A stretch of DNA of 64,000 nt from Duganella sp. sic0402 (GCF_019219065.1 NZ_JAHUWK010000004.1:62001-126000), one strand, 5' to 3'. Counted from the stretch's first letter, positions 7,406 through 16,989 are shown. Translations and numbers: made by a program. The notes: a model not told the origin generated them from the letters alone.

Positions 7406-9021
7406 GCGTGATCGAAGACCCGGTCCAGGCCGGCATCGCCGCCGGCTGGCGCGTGACCGATTGCGCGCGGCTGGAAACCGATCAGGTGCTGGAGGCGGAC
7501 GTGGTCATCGTTGGCAGCGGCGCCGGCGGCGGCGTCAGCGCCGAGATCCTGACCCTGTCCGGCCTGAAGGTCATCATCGTGGAAGAGGGCGCGCTGAAAT
7601 CCTCGCGCGATTTCAAGATGCGCGAGGCGGATGCTTATCCGTCGCTGTACCAGGAGTCGGCCGCGCGCAAGACCAGGGACAAGGGCATCACCATCCTGCA
7701 AGGACGCGCGGTTGGCGGCAGCACCACCATCAACTGGACCAGCAGCTTCCGCACGCCGGACATCACGCTGCGCTACTGGAACAAGCAGTTTGGCCTGAAG
7801 GATTACACCACCGCCTCGCTGGCGCCATGGTTCGGCATGATGGAGGAACGCCTCAGTATCAGCGACTGGCCGACGCCACCCAACGAAAACAATGATCTGC
7901 TGAAACGCGGCGCAGCCAAGCTGAACATTCCCACCGGGCTGATACGCCGCAACGTCAACGGCTGCTGGAATCTCGGCTATTGCGGCATGGGCTGTCCGAC
8001 CAACGCCAAGCAATCGATGCTGGTGACCACCATTCCGTCGGCGCTGCGCAATGGCGCCACGCTGCTGACGCGGGCGCGCGCGGAAAAGCTGGTGATCCAG
8101 CAGGACCGGGTGACGCAGCTGGAATGCGTGGCGCTGGACGTTGACGGTCTGCGTCCCACCGGCCGCCGCCTGACCCTGCGCGCCAGACACTTTGTACTGG
8201 CCGGCGGCGCGATCAACACGCCAGCCTTGCTGCTGCGCTCGGCTGCGCCCGATCCGCAAGGACTGCTGGGCAAGCGCACCTTCCTGCATCCGACGGTGAT
8301 CTCGGCCGCCATCTTCGCGCAGCGCGTGGACGGCTTTGCCGGCGCGCCGCAGACCGTGTATTCCGACCATTTCCTGCACACCGACCGCATTGACGGGGCA
8401 ATCGGCTACAAGCTGGAGGCGCCGCCGATTCATCCGCTGCTGTTCTCGACCACCATGCCGGGTTTCGGCGCGCAGCACGCCAGTGTGATGGCGCAGTTCC
8501 CGCATGTGCACGCGCTGCTGGCGCTGCTGCGCGATGGCTTCCACGCCGATGCACCGGGCGGCAGCGTGGGACTGGTGCATGGCGCGCCGGTGCTGGATTA
8601 TCCAGTTTCTTCGTTCATCTGGGATGGCGCGCGGCGCGCCTTGCTGAGCATGGCGGAAATCCAGTTTGCCGCCGGCGCCATCAGTGTCACGCCGGCGCAC
8701 GAACGCGGCGCCGCCTACACCAGCTGGACCCAGGCCCAGGCCGCCATCAACGCCTTGCCGTACAAGCTGCTGCAAACGCGGATGGTGTCGGCGCACGTCA
8801 TGGGCGGCTGCGGCATGTCGGACGACGAGCGCCTGGGCGTGACCGGTTCTGACGGCCGCTATCATGGCCTGGCCAACCTGTCGGTGCACGATGGCTCGCT
8901 GTTCCCGACTTCGATCGGCGCCAATCCGCAGCTGTCGATCTACGCCATGGTCGCGCGGCTGGCCAGCGGGCTGGCGCAGCAGCTGAACGGCCGGCCGGCG
9001 GCCCGTCCCACGCGCGCATAA
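7402..9021 (+). CDS. GMC-family FAD-dependent oxidoreductase
   Basis: The 539-aa protein has an N-terminal FAD-binding motif VVIVGSGAGGGVSAEIL (about residues 34-50), the GMC pattern GRAVGGSTTIN, and the C-terminal catalytic segment with AHVMGG and GANPQLS. A cysteine cluster, NGCWNLGYCGMGCP, may hold an Fe-S centre as in FAD glucose dehydrogenases, or may be structural. The start at 7402 overlaps the Tat subunit stop. No cytochrome gene follows, so electrons must go to a distant cytochrome or quinone. It is similar to the alcohol/sterol dehydrogenase branch; the substrate is unknown. Confidence 0.88.
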   Translation: MSVIEDPVQAGIAAGWRVTDCARLETDQVLEADVVIVGSGAGGGVSAEILTLSGLKVIIVEEGALKSSRDFKMREADAYPSLYQESAARKTRDKGITILQGRAVGGSTTINWTSSFRTPDITLRYWNKQFGLKDYTTASLAPWFGMMEERLSISDWPTPPNENNDLLKRGAAKLNIPTGLIRRNVNGCWNLGYCGMGCPTNAKQSMLVTTIPSALRNGATLLTRARAEKLVIQQDRVTQLECVALDVDGLRPTGRRLTLRARHFVLAGGAINTPALLLRSAAPDPQGLLGKRTFLHPTVISAAIFAQRVDGFAGAPQTVYSDHFLHTDRIDGAIGYKLEAPPIHPLLFSTTMPGFGAQHASVMAQFPHVHALLALLRDGFHADAPGGSVGLVHGAPVLDYPVSSFIWDGARRALLSMAEIQFAAGAISVTPAHERGAAYTSWTQAQAAINALPYKLLQTRMVSAHVMGGCGMSDDERLGVTGSDGRYHGLANLSVHDGSLFPTSIGANPQLSIYAMVARLASGLAQQLNGRPAARPTRA

Positions 9022-9039
9022 ACACGGTATCATGGGTGC

Positions 9040-9993
9040 ATGATCAAACGACTGCTGATCCTGCTGCTGGCGGCGCAAGCCCTGTTGATTGGCTTGCTGG
9101 CGTACGGCCTCTATCACTGGTGGCGGCCCGCCTGGCAGGCCGAACTGAGCGCACCGGCGACGGTGGCGTTTTACCTGGCGTGCGGCTTGGCGGCGATGCT
9201 GCTGATACGGCTGCTGATTTCGGCGAATAACTTCTACCTGAGCGCGCGCGCCAGCAGCGTCACGCCGCCCGGCCATGCACTGAACCTGCTCAGCGCCGCC
9301 AGCCTGTTCTGCCACGAGTTTCATGCGTCGATGCTGACCTCCTCGTACTACATGCTGCGGCCGATCGGCATGCAGTTACAGCCGCGTCAGCAACAACAAG
9401 GTCTGCCGGTGCTGCTGATTCACGGTTATGGCTGCAACAGCGGCTACTGGCTACCGATGAGCAAGCTGCTGCGGCAGGCGCTTATCAGCCATTACGGCAT
9501 TGACCTGGAGCCGCCGGGTGCGTCTATCGACGATTTCGCACCGCAGGTGCACTCGGCGGTGGAGCGCCTGCGCGCCGAGACCGGCAGCGCGCAAGTCGTC
9601 ATTGTCGGACACAGCATGGGCGGGCTGGTGGCGCGCGCCTATCTGCGCCGCTACGGCGATGCGCATATCGCCAAGGTGATCACGCTGGGCACGCCGCATC
9701 ACGGCACGGTGCTGGCGCACTTGGGGCCGGGCAGCAATGCCTTGCAAATGCGACGTGACAGTGCATGGCTGGGCACCCTGGCGGAATCTGAGGCAAATAC
9801 GCAACGGATGTTGTTCAGTTCCATTTATTCTGTCCACGACAATATCATCGCGCCGCAAGACTCCAGTGACTTGCCTGGTGCGCGCAATCTGGTCTTCGGC
9901 GCCATAGGCCATGTAGCGCTGGGCCGGCATCCCGCCATCCTGCGCTGCGCGCTGCAAGAGATCGCCGATGTGGCCCCGCGCGCGCGCGCGTGA
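9040..9993 (+). CDS. Alpha/beta hydrolase, lipase-like (GHSMGG)
   Basis: The 317-aa protein has two N-terminal hydrophobic segments (about residues 3-22 and 38-62), so it is probably anchored in the inner membrane. The hydrolase domain follows: oxyanion-hole region LLIHGYGCNSGYW, nucleophile elbow VGHSMGGLVAR, TLGTPHHGT, and a C-terminal catalytic His in GHVAL. These are hallmarks of bacterial triacylglycerol lipase/PGAP1-like esterases. It starts 18 bp after the GMC gene, so the two may be cotranscribed. The natural ester substrate is unknown. Confidence 0.85.
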   Translation: MIKRLLILLLAAQALLIGLLAYGLYHWWRPAWQAELSAPATVAFYLACGLAAMLLIRLLISANNFYLSARASSVTPPGHALNLLSAASLFCHEFHASMLTSSYYMLRPIGMQLQPRQQQQGLPVLLIHGYGCNSGYWLPMSKLLRQALISHYGIDLEPPGASIDDFAPQVHSAVERLRAETGSAQVVIVGHSMGGLVARAYLRRYGDAHIAKVITLGTPHHGTVLAHLGPGSNALQMRRDSAWLGTLAESEANTQRMLFSSIYSVHDNIIAPQDSSDLPGARNLVFGAIGHVALGRHPAILRCALQEIADVAPRARA

Positions 9994-10062
9994 TTTTGTG
10001 TGACTATGTTTCAGCCTCGTTGTTGTATGGTTAGCCTGTATGCGTAGCAAAAAGGCGAGGCG

Positions 10063-11547
10063 ATGACGATCGATTTCGGCACCCTGATCCTGAATGAAAG
10101 CCCTGACGCTGTCGTGCTGACCACGCCCGGCGGCGAGGTGCTGTGCTGGAACAAGGGGGCGCAGGCGGTGTTTGGCTATACCAGCGAGGAGGCCGTGGGC
10201 CGTCTGCTGGAGCAGTTGATCATGCCTGCCGACCTGGTCCGCGACGGCGCCGAGCTGCAGCAGCAGGCGCTGCATGACGGCATTGCCAGCTATGAGTCGA
10301 TGCGCCAGGCCAAGGATGGCACGCTGATCTACATCGATGGCTCATGCAAGCTGGTGCGCGGCGCCGATGGCCAGCCCGACACCATGTTGTGGAGTAAAAA
10401 GGATGTCACCGCGCTCAAGGTGCTGCGCGACGCCAAGCTGGTCGAGGCGCGCTACGACGGCATCCTGGAGTCGGTGCCGGACGCGATCATCATGGCCAAC
10501 GCGGCCGGCCGCATCGTGCTGGCCAACCGCCAGGCCGAACAGCTGTTTGGCTATCCGCGTCACGCGCTGCGCGGCATGGCGCTGGAGCAGCTGATGCCGG
10601 AGCGCTTGCGCAGCGCCCACATCAAGCACCGCGCCGGCTTTGCCGTGCAGCCGCTGGTACGCGCCATGGGCAGCGGCCGTGACCTGTATGGCTTGCGCAG
10701 CGATGGCGCTGAATTCCCGGTGGAGATCAGCCTGAGTCCGGTGGCCACCGAAGAGGGCACGCTGGTGATGAGCGCGATCCGCGATATCAGCGAGCGCAAG
10801 CGGATTGAACTGACGCTACAGGAAAAGAATGTCGAACTTGCAAAAGCGGTAGCGACCAAGGACCGTTTCCTGGCCGGTATGTCGCACGAATTGCGTACGC
10901 CGTTGAACGCGATCATCGGTTTTACGGGTACTATGCTGATGAAGTTGCCTGGGCCCATCAATGAGGAGCAGGGCAGGCAATTGCGCATGGTGCAGAGCAG
11001 TGCGCGCCACCTGCTGTCGCTGATTAATGATTTACTTGATTTAACCCGTATCGAATCCGGCAGGGTCGCGCTGGAAGTGGCCCCGCTGCCGTGCCGCGAA
11101 TTGATCGATGAGGTGCTGTCCTCATTCCAGCAGCAGGCGCGCAGCAAGGGACTGGCGCTGGAATTCGATGCGTCGCCGGAGAATCTGACGGTGTCCAGCG
11201 ACCGCCGTGCGGTACAGCAGATTCTGATGAACCTGGTCCACAATGCGATCAAGTTCACCAACCACGGCACGGTGCTGGTGCGGCTGGCGAAGTCGATGGT
11301 GGGTGCGCGCTCGTGCGCCACCATCAGTGTCAGCGATACCGGCATCGGCATCGGCGAAGAGCAGCGCGGCACGCTGTTCCAGGCGTTCTCCCAACTGGAC
11401 GGGAATGCGTTGCGGCAGTTCGAGGGCACCGGCCTGGGCCTGCACCTGAGCCGCAAACTGGCGTCGCTGCTGCGCGGCGAGATTTTGTTTGATAGCGAAT
11501 ACGGCAAGGGCAGTGTGTTTACGCTGGCCCTGCCATTGGACGAATAA
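10063..11547 (+). CDS. Soluble PAS-PAS sensor histidine kinase
   Basis: The 494-aa protein has two PAS domains (about residues 5-118 and 125-248), a HisKA dimerisation domain with phospho-acceptor His275 in SHELRTPLN, and a HATPase domain with N box (NLVHNAIKFT), G1 (DTGIGIG) and G2 (GTGLGL). No membrane segment is present, so it senses a cytoplasmic cue. It lies 18 bp upstream of a large REC/GGDEF/EAL protein, the likely phosphotransfer partner. Confidence 0.93.
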   Translation: MTIDFGTLILNESPDAVVLTTPGGEVLCWNKGAQAVFGYTSEEAVGRLLEQLIMPADLVRDGAELQQQALHDGIASYESMRQAKDGTLIYIDGSCKLVRGADGQPDTMLWSKKDVTALKVLRDAKLVEARYDGILESVPDAIIMANAAGRIVLANRQAEQLFGYPRHALRGMALEQLMPERLRSAHIKHRAGFAVQPLVRAMGSGRDLYGLRSDGAEFPVEISLSPVATEEGTLVMSAIRDISERKRIELTLQEKNVELAKAVATKDRFLAGMSHELRTPLNAIIGFTGTMLMKLPGPINEEQGRQLRMVQSSARHLLSLINDLLDLTRIESGRVALEVAPLPCRELIDEVLSSFQQQARSKGLALEFDASPENLTVSSDRRAVQQILMNLVHNAIKFTNHGTVLVRLAKSMVGARSCATISVSDTGIGIGEEQRGTLFQAFSQLDGNALRQFEGTGLGLHLSRKLASLLRGEILFDSEYGKGSVFTLALPLDE

Positions 11548-11565
11548 GCGCAAGGGAGAGTGAAC

Positions 11566-14500
11566 GTGTCAGCGCGTATCCTGATCATAGAAGACAATGC
11601 CACCAACATGGAGTTGATGGTGTATTTGCTGCGGGCCTTTGGCTACGATCCGCTGTCGGCCAGTGATGGCGAAGCGGGCGTCGCCGCGGCCAAGCGCGAA
11701 ATGCCCGACCTGATCATCTGCGATGTGCATCTGCCCAAGCTGGACGGCTATGGCGTGGTGGCGGCCCTGAAGGCCGACCCGGAGGTGTCGCACATCCCGG
11801 CGCTGGCGGTGACCGCGCTGGCGATGGTGGGCGACCGCGAAAAACTGCTGGAGGCCGGCTTTGACGGCTACATCGGCAAGCCGATCGAACCTGACACTTT
11901 TGTCGCCCAGATCGAATCTTTCTTGCAAGGGGTGGTGTCGTCCCCGGCTAATAAAAACGATACCGCCACGATCCTGATCGTGGACGACCATGTGCTGAAC
12001 CGCGAATTCCTGATGACGCTGCTGAGCTACGGCGGCCATCGCCTGCTGGAGGCCGCCAACGGCGCTGAAGGCCTGAAAATGGTCATGGCGGAGAAGCCTG
12101 ACCTGGTGATCTCGGACATCCTGATGCCGAATATGGATGGCTACGAATTCGTCACCCGCATGCACGAACACAAGGAAACCGCCGATGTGCCGGTGATTTT
12201 CTATACCGCCACCTACCGCGAGCGCGAGGCTGTGGCCGTAGCGCAATCCTGCGGCGTGCGCTGGGTGCTGCCCAAGCCTTCCGATCCGGAAGTGATACTC
12301 GCCACGGTGCAGGAAGCGCTGGGGCTGTCGGAAGTTGTGCCGAGCGGCGACGCGCTGCCGGCTTTCGCGCCGGAGCCGCCGCAGGAAAGCCGCTTCCACG
12401 ACATCGACCACAAGGTGGCGGAATACCTGGATGAGCTGGAATCGAGCAGCCAGCTCATCACCCAGCTAGCCAGCGACACCGAGGACGCCTCGACCGAAAA
12501 CCTGTCGCGCATGACGCAGCGGCTGTCGCATTCGCTGTCCAGCCTGCAGGCGGTGAGCTTGCGGCTGACCGCGCTGATCGAGCTGGGCATCGAGCTGGGC
12601 GCCGAGCGCGACCCCGGTGCGCTGGTGGAGATCGGCTGCCGCGTGGCGCAGAATATCTGCGTCTCCAAGTATGCCTGCATCGGTGTACTGGAGCCGGGCG
12701 CCAGCGAGCTGACCCACTTCGCCAGCTGCGGCGCCGGCATGCCGGTGCGGCAGATCGCGCAGACCCCGCGCGCCGGCGTGCTGCGCGGCCTGCTGGACCA
12801 GCGTCTGCCATGCCGCATCAACGACCTGAATGGCGATCCGGCCACCATCGGCCTGCCGCCGACCCATCCGCCGGTGCATTCCTTCCTCGGCGTGCCGATC
12901 GCCTCGCGCGAGCGCACCCACGGCTGGCTGTACCTGGTCGACAAGCTGGGCGCCGACGGCTTCTCGGAGGTTGACGAGCGGGTCGCGGCGACGGTGGCGG
13001 CGCAAATCTCGGTGGCGTTTGAAAACCTGCTGCTGTATGACGAAGTCAAGCGCCACCATGCGCAGCTGACCCTGGACATGAACGCGCGCATCCGGCTGGA
13101 CGAGGACCTGCGCCGCTTCCGCACGGCGATGGACGCAACCGCCGACGCCATCTTCCTGATCGACCGCGCCGGCATGTGTTTTGTCGACGTCAATGCCACC
13201 GCCTGCCGCATGCTCGGCTTCGAGCGTGAGGATTTCCTCAAGATCGGCCCGAACAAGGCATTGGAAGGCGAGCTGCAAAAGCTGGAAGACCTGTACGACA
13301 AGCTGCTGGCTGGCGACCAGAGCGGCGCCATGACCGAGCTGATGCTGCATTGCCGCGACGGCAGCCCGCTGGCGGTGGAAGTGCAGCGCCGCACGCTGCG
13401 CTCCGGCTCCAGCTGGATACTGGTGGCGGTGGCGCGCGACATCACCGAGCGCAAGGAGGCTGAGCAGCGGCTGCTGAAGCTGGCGCACTTCGATACGCTG
13501 ACCGGCCTGCCCAACCGCAGCCAGTTCTACGATTCGCTGGCGCATTCGCTGCGCCAGGCGGAAGAGCACAAATGGTCGCTGGCGGTGCTGTTCCTCGACG
13601 TGGACCGCTTCAAGAACGTCAACGACACGCTGGGCCACACCATCGGCGACGAGCTGCTGCGCCAGTTCTCCAGCCGGCTGGTGGATTGCCTGCGCGTGCG
13701 CGACACCATCGGCCGCTTCGGCGGCGACGAGTTTGCCGCCATCCTGATGCTGCCCGAGGGCGCGCAGAACGCCATCGCCGTGGTCGACAAGATCCGCGAA
13801 TCGCTGCGCCGCCCCTTCGATCTGAAAGGCCACGAGGTGACGGTGACCGCCAGCATCGGCATCGCCGTCTACCCGGACGATGGCGCCGAGCCGGACACGC
13901 TGATCCAGTACGCTGACACGGCCATGTACCGCGCCAAGGAGGCCGGGCGCGACGCCTTCCGCTTCTTCACCGCCGAGATGAACGCGCAATCGCTGGCGCG
14001 GCTGGACCTGGAGAATGCGCTGCGCCGCGCCATCGAGAACAATGAGTTTGTGCTGCACTTCCAGCCCAAGGTGCATATCGACAGCGGCCGCATCAGCGGC
14101 GCCGAAGTGCTGATACGCTGGCAGCGGCCGGGCCACGGCATGGTGTCGCCGGCGCTGTTCATCCCGCTGCTGGAAGAAACCGGGCTGATCGTGCGCGTCG
14201 GCAGCTGGGTGATCCACGAGGCCTGCCGCAAGATCGCCCACTGGCAAAAGACCAATGCCGGCGCGGTGCACCTGTCGGTCAACGTGTCCGGCATCCAGTT
14301 CTTCGTCGGCGGGCTGGAGGAGGAAGTGCTGAACGCCATCCGCGAGCACGGTATTGCGCCCGAGCTGCTGGAGCTGGAACTGACCGAGAGTTCGCTGATG
14401 TCCAATGCCGAGGAAACCATCAGCGTGCTGCAAAACCTGAAGGCGCTGGGCATCCAGATTTCGATTGACGATTTTGGCACCGGTTATTCCTCGCTGGCTT

Positions 14501-15219
14501 ATCTGAAGCGCTTCCCGATCGACAAGCTGAAGATCGATATCGCCTTTGTGCGCGAAGTGACCAGCAATCCGGATGATGCTGCCATCGTGCTGGCCATCAT
14601 CAATATGGCGCACAGCCTGAAGCTGAATGTGATTGCCGAGGGGGTGGAGAAAGAGGCGCAACTGGCCTATCTGCGCCGCCACAGCTGTGACGAGATGCAG
14701 GGCTATTACTTCAGCCGGCCGTTGCCGGAGGACGAGTTCGAAGCGATGCTGCGCGAAGGGCGCCGCCTGCAGGCGCCGGCGGACGATGGCGCGGCCGACC
14801 AGCAGACCCTGCTGATCGTCGACGATGACGCCTTCATGCTGGAAGTGCTGACCGATTTCCTGTCGCAGGACGGCTACCGCATCCTGACCGCGCAGACTGC
14901 GGCCGAGGGCTTCGACCTGCTGGCGCGGCACCGCGTGCAAGTGATCCTGTGCGACCAGTGCATGCCGCAGATGAGCGGCACCGAGTTCATGGAAAGGGTC
15001 AAGAATCTGTGCCCCGATACCTTCCGTATCATGCTGTCCGCCTACGCCGACCTGACGCCGATCATGGCCGCCATCAACCATGGCGCCATCGACCGCTTTT
15101 ATACCAAGCCATGGAAGGGCGCGGTGCTGCGCGAGAATATCCGCGAGGGCTTCCGCCTGCACGCCCAGGCACATGGCCCGGCGCGCGCCGTCGCCGACAC
15201 TGAAACCATCAAGGAGTAG
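11566..15219 (+). CDS. Multidomain response regulator: REC-REC-GAF-PAS-GGDEF-EAL-REC
   Basis: The protein is about 1217 aa. Domains in order: REC1 (phospho-Asp53), REC2 (Asp184), GAF-like (about 330-485), PAS (about 510-630), GGDEF (motif at 719-723, with an RVRD inhibitory site five residues before it), EAL (EVL variant starting at Glu847; DDFGTGYSSL at 968), and REC3 (Asp1130). The GGDEF active site and I-site are intact, and most EAL metal residues are present, so both c-di-GMP synthesis and breakdown are possible. GTG at 11566 is preferred over GTG at 11560 because AAGGGAG (11552-11558) is then at normal distance. It is probably driven by the upstream kinase. Receivers at both ends are unusual. 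Confidence 0.93.
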   Translation: MSARILIIEDNATNMELMVYLLRAFGYDPLSASDGEAGVAAAKREMPDLIICDVHLPKLDGYGVVAALKADPEVSHIPALAVTALAMVGDREKLLEAGFDGYIGKPIEPDTFVAQIESFLQGVVSSPANKNDTATILIVDDHVLNREFLMTLLSYGGHRLLEAANGAEGLKMVMAEKPDLVISDILMPNMDGYEFVTRMHEHKETADVPVIFYTATYREREAVAVAQSCGVRWVLPKPSDPEVILATVQEALGLSEVVPSGDALPAFAPEPPQESRFHDIDHKVAEYLDELESSSQLITQLASDTEDASTENLSRMTQRLSHSLSSLQAVSLRLTALIELGIELGAERDPGALVEIGCRVAQNICVSKYACIGVLEPGASELTHFASCGAGMPVRQIAQTPRAGVLRGLLDQRLPCRINDLNGDPATIGLPPTHPPVHSFLGVPIASRERTHGWLYLVDKLGADGFSEVDERVAATVAAQISVAFENLLLYDEVKRHHAQLTLDMNARIRLDEDLRRFRTAMDATADAIFLIDRAGMCFVDVNATACRMLGFEREDFLKIGPNKALEGELQKLEDLYDKLLAGDQSGAMTELMLHCRDGSPLAVEVQRRTLRSGSSWILVAVARDITERKEAEQRLLKLAHFDTLTGLPNRSQFYDSLAHSLRQAEEHKWSLAVLFLDVDRFKNVNDTLGHTIGDELLRQFSSRLVDCLRVRDTIGRFGGDEFAAILMLPEGAQNAIAVVDKIRESLRRPFDLKGHEVTVTASIGIAVYPDDGAEPDTLIQYADTAMYRAKEAGRDAFRFFTAEMNAQSLARLDLENALRRAIENNEFVLHFQPKVHIDSGRISGAEVLIRWQRPGHGMVSPALFIPLLEETGLIVRVGSWVIHEACRKIAHWQKTNAGAVHLSVNVSGIQFFVGGLEEEVLNAIREHGIAPELLELELTESSLMSNAEETISVLQNLKALGIQISIDDFGTGYSSLAYLKRFPIDKLKIDIAFVREVTSNPDDAAIVLAIINMAHSLKLNVIAEGVEKEAQLAYLRRHSCDEMQGYYFSRPLPEDEFEAMLREGRRLQAPADDGAADQQTLLIVDDDAFMLEVLTDFLSQDGYRILTAQTAAEGFDLLARHRVQVILCDQCMPQMSGTEFMERVKNLCPDTFRIMLSAYADLTPIMAAINHGAIDRFYTKPWKGAVLRENIREGFRLHAQAHGPARAVADTETIKE

Positions 15220-15221
15220 AT

Positions 15222-16451
15222 TTGGGTCTGTTTGATTTCTTCCGTTCCCCGCCCACCATCGAAAAATTTGCGCAGCTGGTCATCCAGGCATTCGCCGAGG
15301 CCGGTAATTCCTCGCTGCTGCGCTACGACGCCGATGCCTGCCGCCTGGTTGGCGAAGGCGACGGCGCGCAGGTCGTCAACCTGGAAAATGGCTTCCGCGA
15401 CTATTGCGCGGCCTCGCGCAAGGACCGTCCGCAAGTGCTCAGGCATTTTGTCCAGGGCCTGATGGCGCCGCCCCTGCCGGCCAGCTTCGCCGAAGCGCGC
15501 GCCAGCCTGCTGCCGGTGATACGTGGGCGTGGCACGCTGGAGTACCTGCGCCTGCTGCCGGAAACGCTGCCGGGCAGCAAAGCCACACCGTATGTCGAGG
15601 CTTACGCGCCGCTCAGCGCCGACAGCGTGGTCATGCTGGCCGCAGACAGCGAACGTTCGATCCAGACGCTGACCGGCTCGGTACTTGAAGGCTGGGGCGT
15701 TTCCTTCGATGAGGCGCTGGCCGCCGCCACCGACAATCTGCGCGATATCTCGGTGGCCAACTTTCAGCAGGTGGTGGCTGGCGTGTACGTCGCCAACTGG
15801 AACGATAACTACGAAACCTCGCGGCTGCTGTTCTCCGACCTGTTCTACCGGATCGGCTTGGGCGGCGAGCCGGTGGTGATGACGCCGACGCGCAACAAGC
15901 TGCTGGTGGCCTCCGCCAACGATGAGACGGCGTTGCTGGCCATGCTGGCGTTTGCGCGCGCACTGGTGGACGAGGAGGGGCGCCAGGTGTCGGCGCTGAT
16001 GTACCGCTTCGAACAGGGCAAGCCGGTCGAGTTCGTGCCGGAGCAGCCCGAGGCGGCGCGCCTGGCGGACGAACTGAAGAAAATCTTCCTGCTCAATGAT
16101 TACCAGATGCAGAAAGATCTGCTCGACAAGCTCAACGAGCAAGCCAAGCTCGACCTGTTTGTCGCCAGCTACAAGCTGGTGCAGTCGGAAGCGACCGGAC
16201 GCATCCACAGCTATGGCGTGTGGACCGACCAGGTGGACACCTTGCTGCCGGAAGTGGACAAGGTGGCGCTGGTCCGCTATCACGAGGAAAGCGGCGAACC
16301 GGACGTGCGGGTGGTGGAGTGGGCCGAGCTGCGCGCGCACGTCAAGGAATTGCATCACGAAGTGCCGGGCTATCCGGCGCGCTACCGCCTGCCGGCTTTT
16401 CCCAGCCGCGAATTGCTGGAGTCGCTGGCCTGCGTGGAAATGAACGCCTGA
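15222..16451 (+). CDS. Hypothetical protein, 409 aa (DUF1444-like)
   Basis: A soluble protein with no signal or membrane segments, starting two bases after the stop of the REC/GGDEF/EAL gene, so it belongs to the same operon. The middle part, with VANFQQVVAGVYVANWNDNY and SRLLFSDL, resembles the DUF1444/YtpQ family of unknown function. That assignment is from memory of the pattern and is tentative. The second half is charged, with a long helical stretch around residues 290-330. Its placement suggests a role as effector or accessory of the c-di-GMP system. Confidence 0.7.
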   Translation: MGLFDFFRSPPTIEKFAQLVIQAFAEAGNSSLLRYDADACRLVGEGDGAQVVNLENGFRDYCAASRKDRPQVLRHFVQGLMAPPLPASFAEARASLLPVIRGRGTLEYLRLLPETLPGSKATPYVEAYAPLSADSVVMLAADSERSIQTLTGSVLEGWGVSFDEALAAATDNLRDISVANFQQVVAGVYVANWNDNYETSRLLFSDLFYRIGLGGEPVVMTPTRNKLLVASANDETALLAMLAFARALVDEEGRQVSALMYRFEQGKPVEFVPEQPEAARLADELKKIFLLNDYQMQKDLLDKLNEQAKLDLFVASYKLVQSEATGRIHSYGVWTDQVDTLLPEVDKVALVRYHEESGEPDVRVVEWAELRAHVKELHHEVPGYPARYRLPAFPSRELLESLACVEMNA

Positions 16452-16535
16452 AATCCGCCCTGGGTCATTAGTGAGCATGCTCTAGTTGTGCTGGCATAGA
16501 ATAAAATACCGGCAAACAGCAATCACGGGATGGAA

Positions 16536-16889
16536 ATGGCTAAGAAGTTGAAGAAGAGCGACGACCAGTTGGCGGACGCGGTGCGCATGTCGTCGCAGGA
16601 AATCTGGCAGGCCGGCCTGGCCGCCTTTGCCAAGGCGCAGGAAGAGGAGGGCAAGTTCTTTTCCATGCAGCTGTTCGAGGAGCGGGTGCTGCGCGCGCTG
16701 AGTTCGATCGGCGTGCCGACCCGTCAGGAAATCGACGCGCTGAACCAGCGCATCGAGCAGCTGACCAAGCAGGTGGCTGCACTGTCCGGCAAGCCGGCGC
16801 TCGGGAAGCCGGCCGCGAAAAAGGCTGACGTCCAGCCCGCCGTCAAGAAAACTGCCGCTAAAAAGCCTGCCGCGAAGAAAGCGAAATAG
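16536..16889 (+). CDS. Phasin-like / PHA granule-associated protein
   Basis: The 117-aa protein combines a helical phasin-like region (about residues 15-85: ADAVRMSSQEIWQAGLAAFA, then a coiled coil LNQRIEQLTKQVAAL) with a C-terminal Lys/Ala/Pro tail of repeated AAKK motifs. This layout fits PhaM-type proteins, which bind polyhydroxyalkanoate granules and, through the basic tail, DNA. The ATG at 16536 is preferred over that at 16530 because only the former leaves room for ACGGG as ribosome site. A TetR-type regulator follows. PHA synthesis genes are not in the window. Confidence 0.75.
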   Translation: MAKKLKKSDDQLADAVRMSSQEIWQAGLAAFAKAQEEEGKFFSMQLFEERVLRALSSIGVPTRQEIDALNQRIEQLTKQVAALSGKPALGKPAAKKADVQPAVKKTAAKKPAAKKAK

Positions 16890-16941
16890 CTAACTCGCGG
16901 CATCTGGCCGCTAAGTGCATCTAAAAGCGTGTGCAGGTGTT

Positions 16942-16989
16942 CCTCTGTTGTGTGCATCGGTGTTATGCTTGCACGAGAAAAAACAGAGG
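16942..16989. promoter_or_regulatory. Nested inverted repeats upstream of TetR gene
   Basis: CCTCTGTT (16942-16949) pairs with AACAGAGG (16982-16989), and inside them GTGCA (16952-16956) pairs with TGCAC (16970-16974). The structure ends about ten bases before the TetR start codon. It could be an operator for autoregulation or a leader hairpin; the function is inferred. Confidence 0.35.

Noticed and set aside
7372..9324. 650-codon minus-strand frame opposite the GMC gene
   Set aside because: Shadow of the GMC and lipase genes. No domain and no ribosome site.
9978..9992. CG dinucleotide run near the lipase 3' end as a Z-DNA or repeat element
   Set aside because: Only a short CGCGCG stretch coding for Pro-Arg-Ala-Arg-Ala in GC-rich DNA; no sign of function.
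12466..15174. Very long open frame on the minus strand opposite the REC/GGDEF/EAL gene
   Set aside because: Antisense frame produced by strong third-position GC bias. The plus strand encodes a full set of recognisable domains, and the antisense product matches no family.
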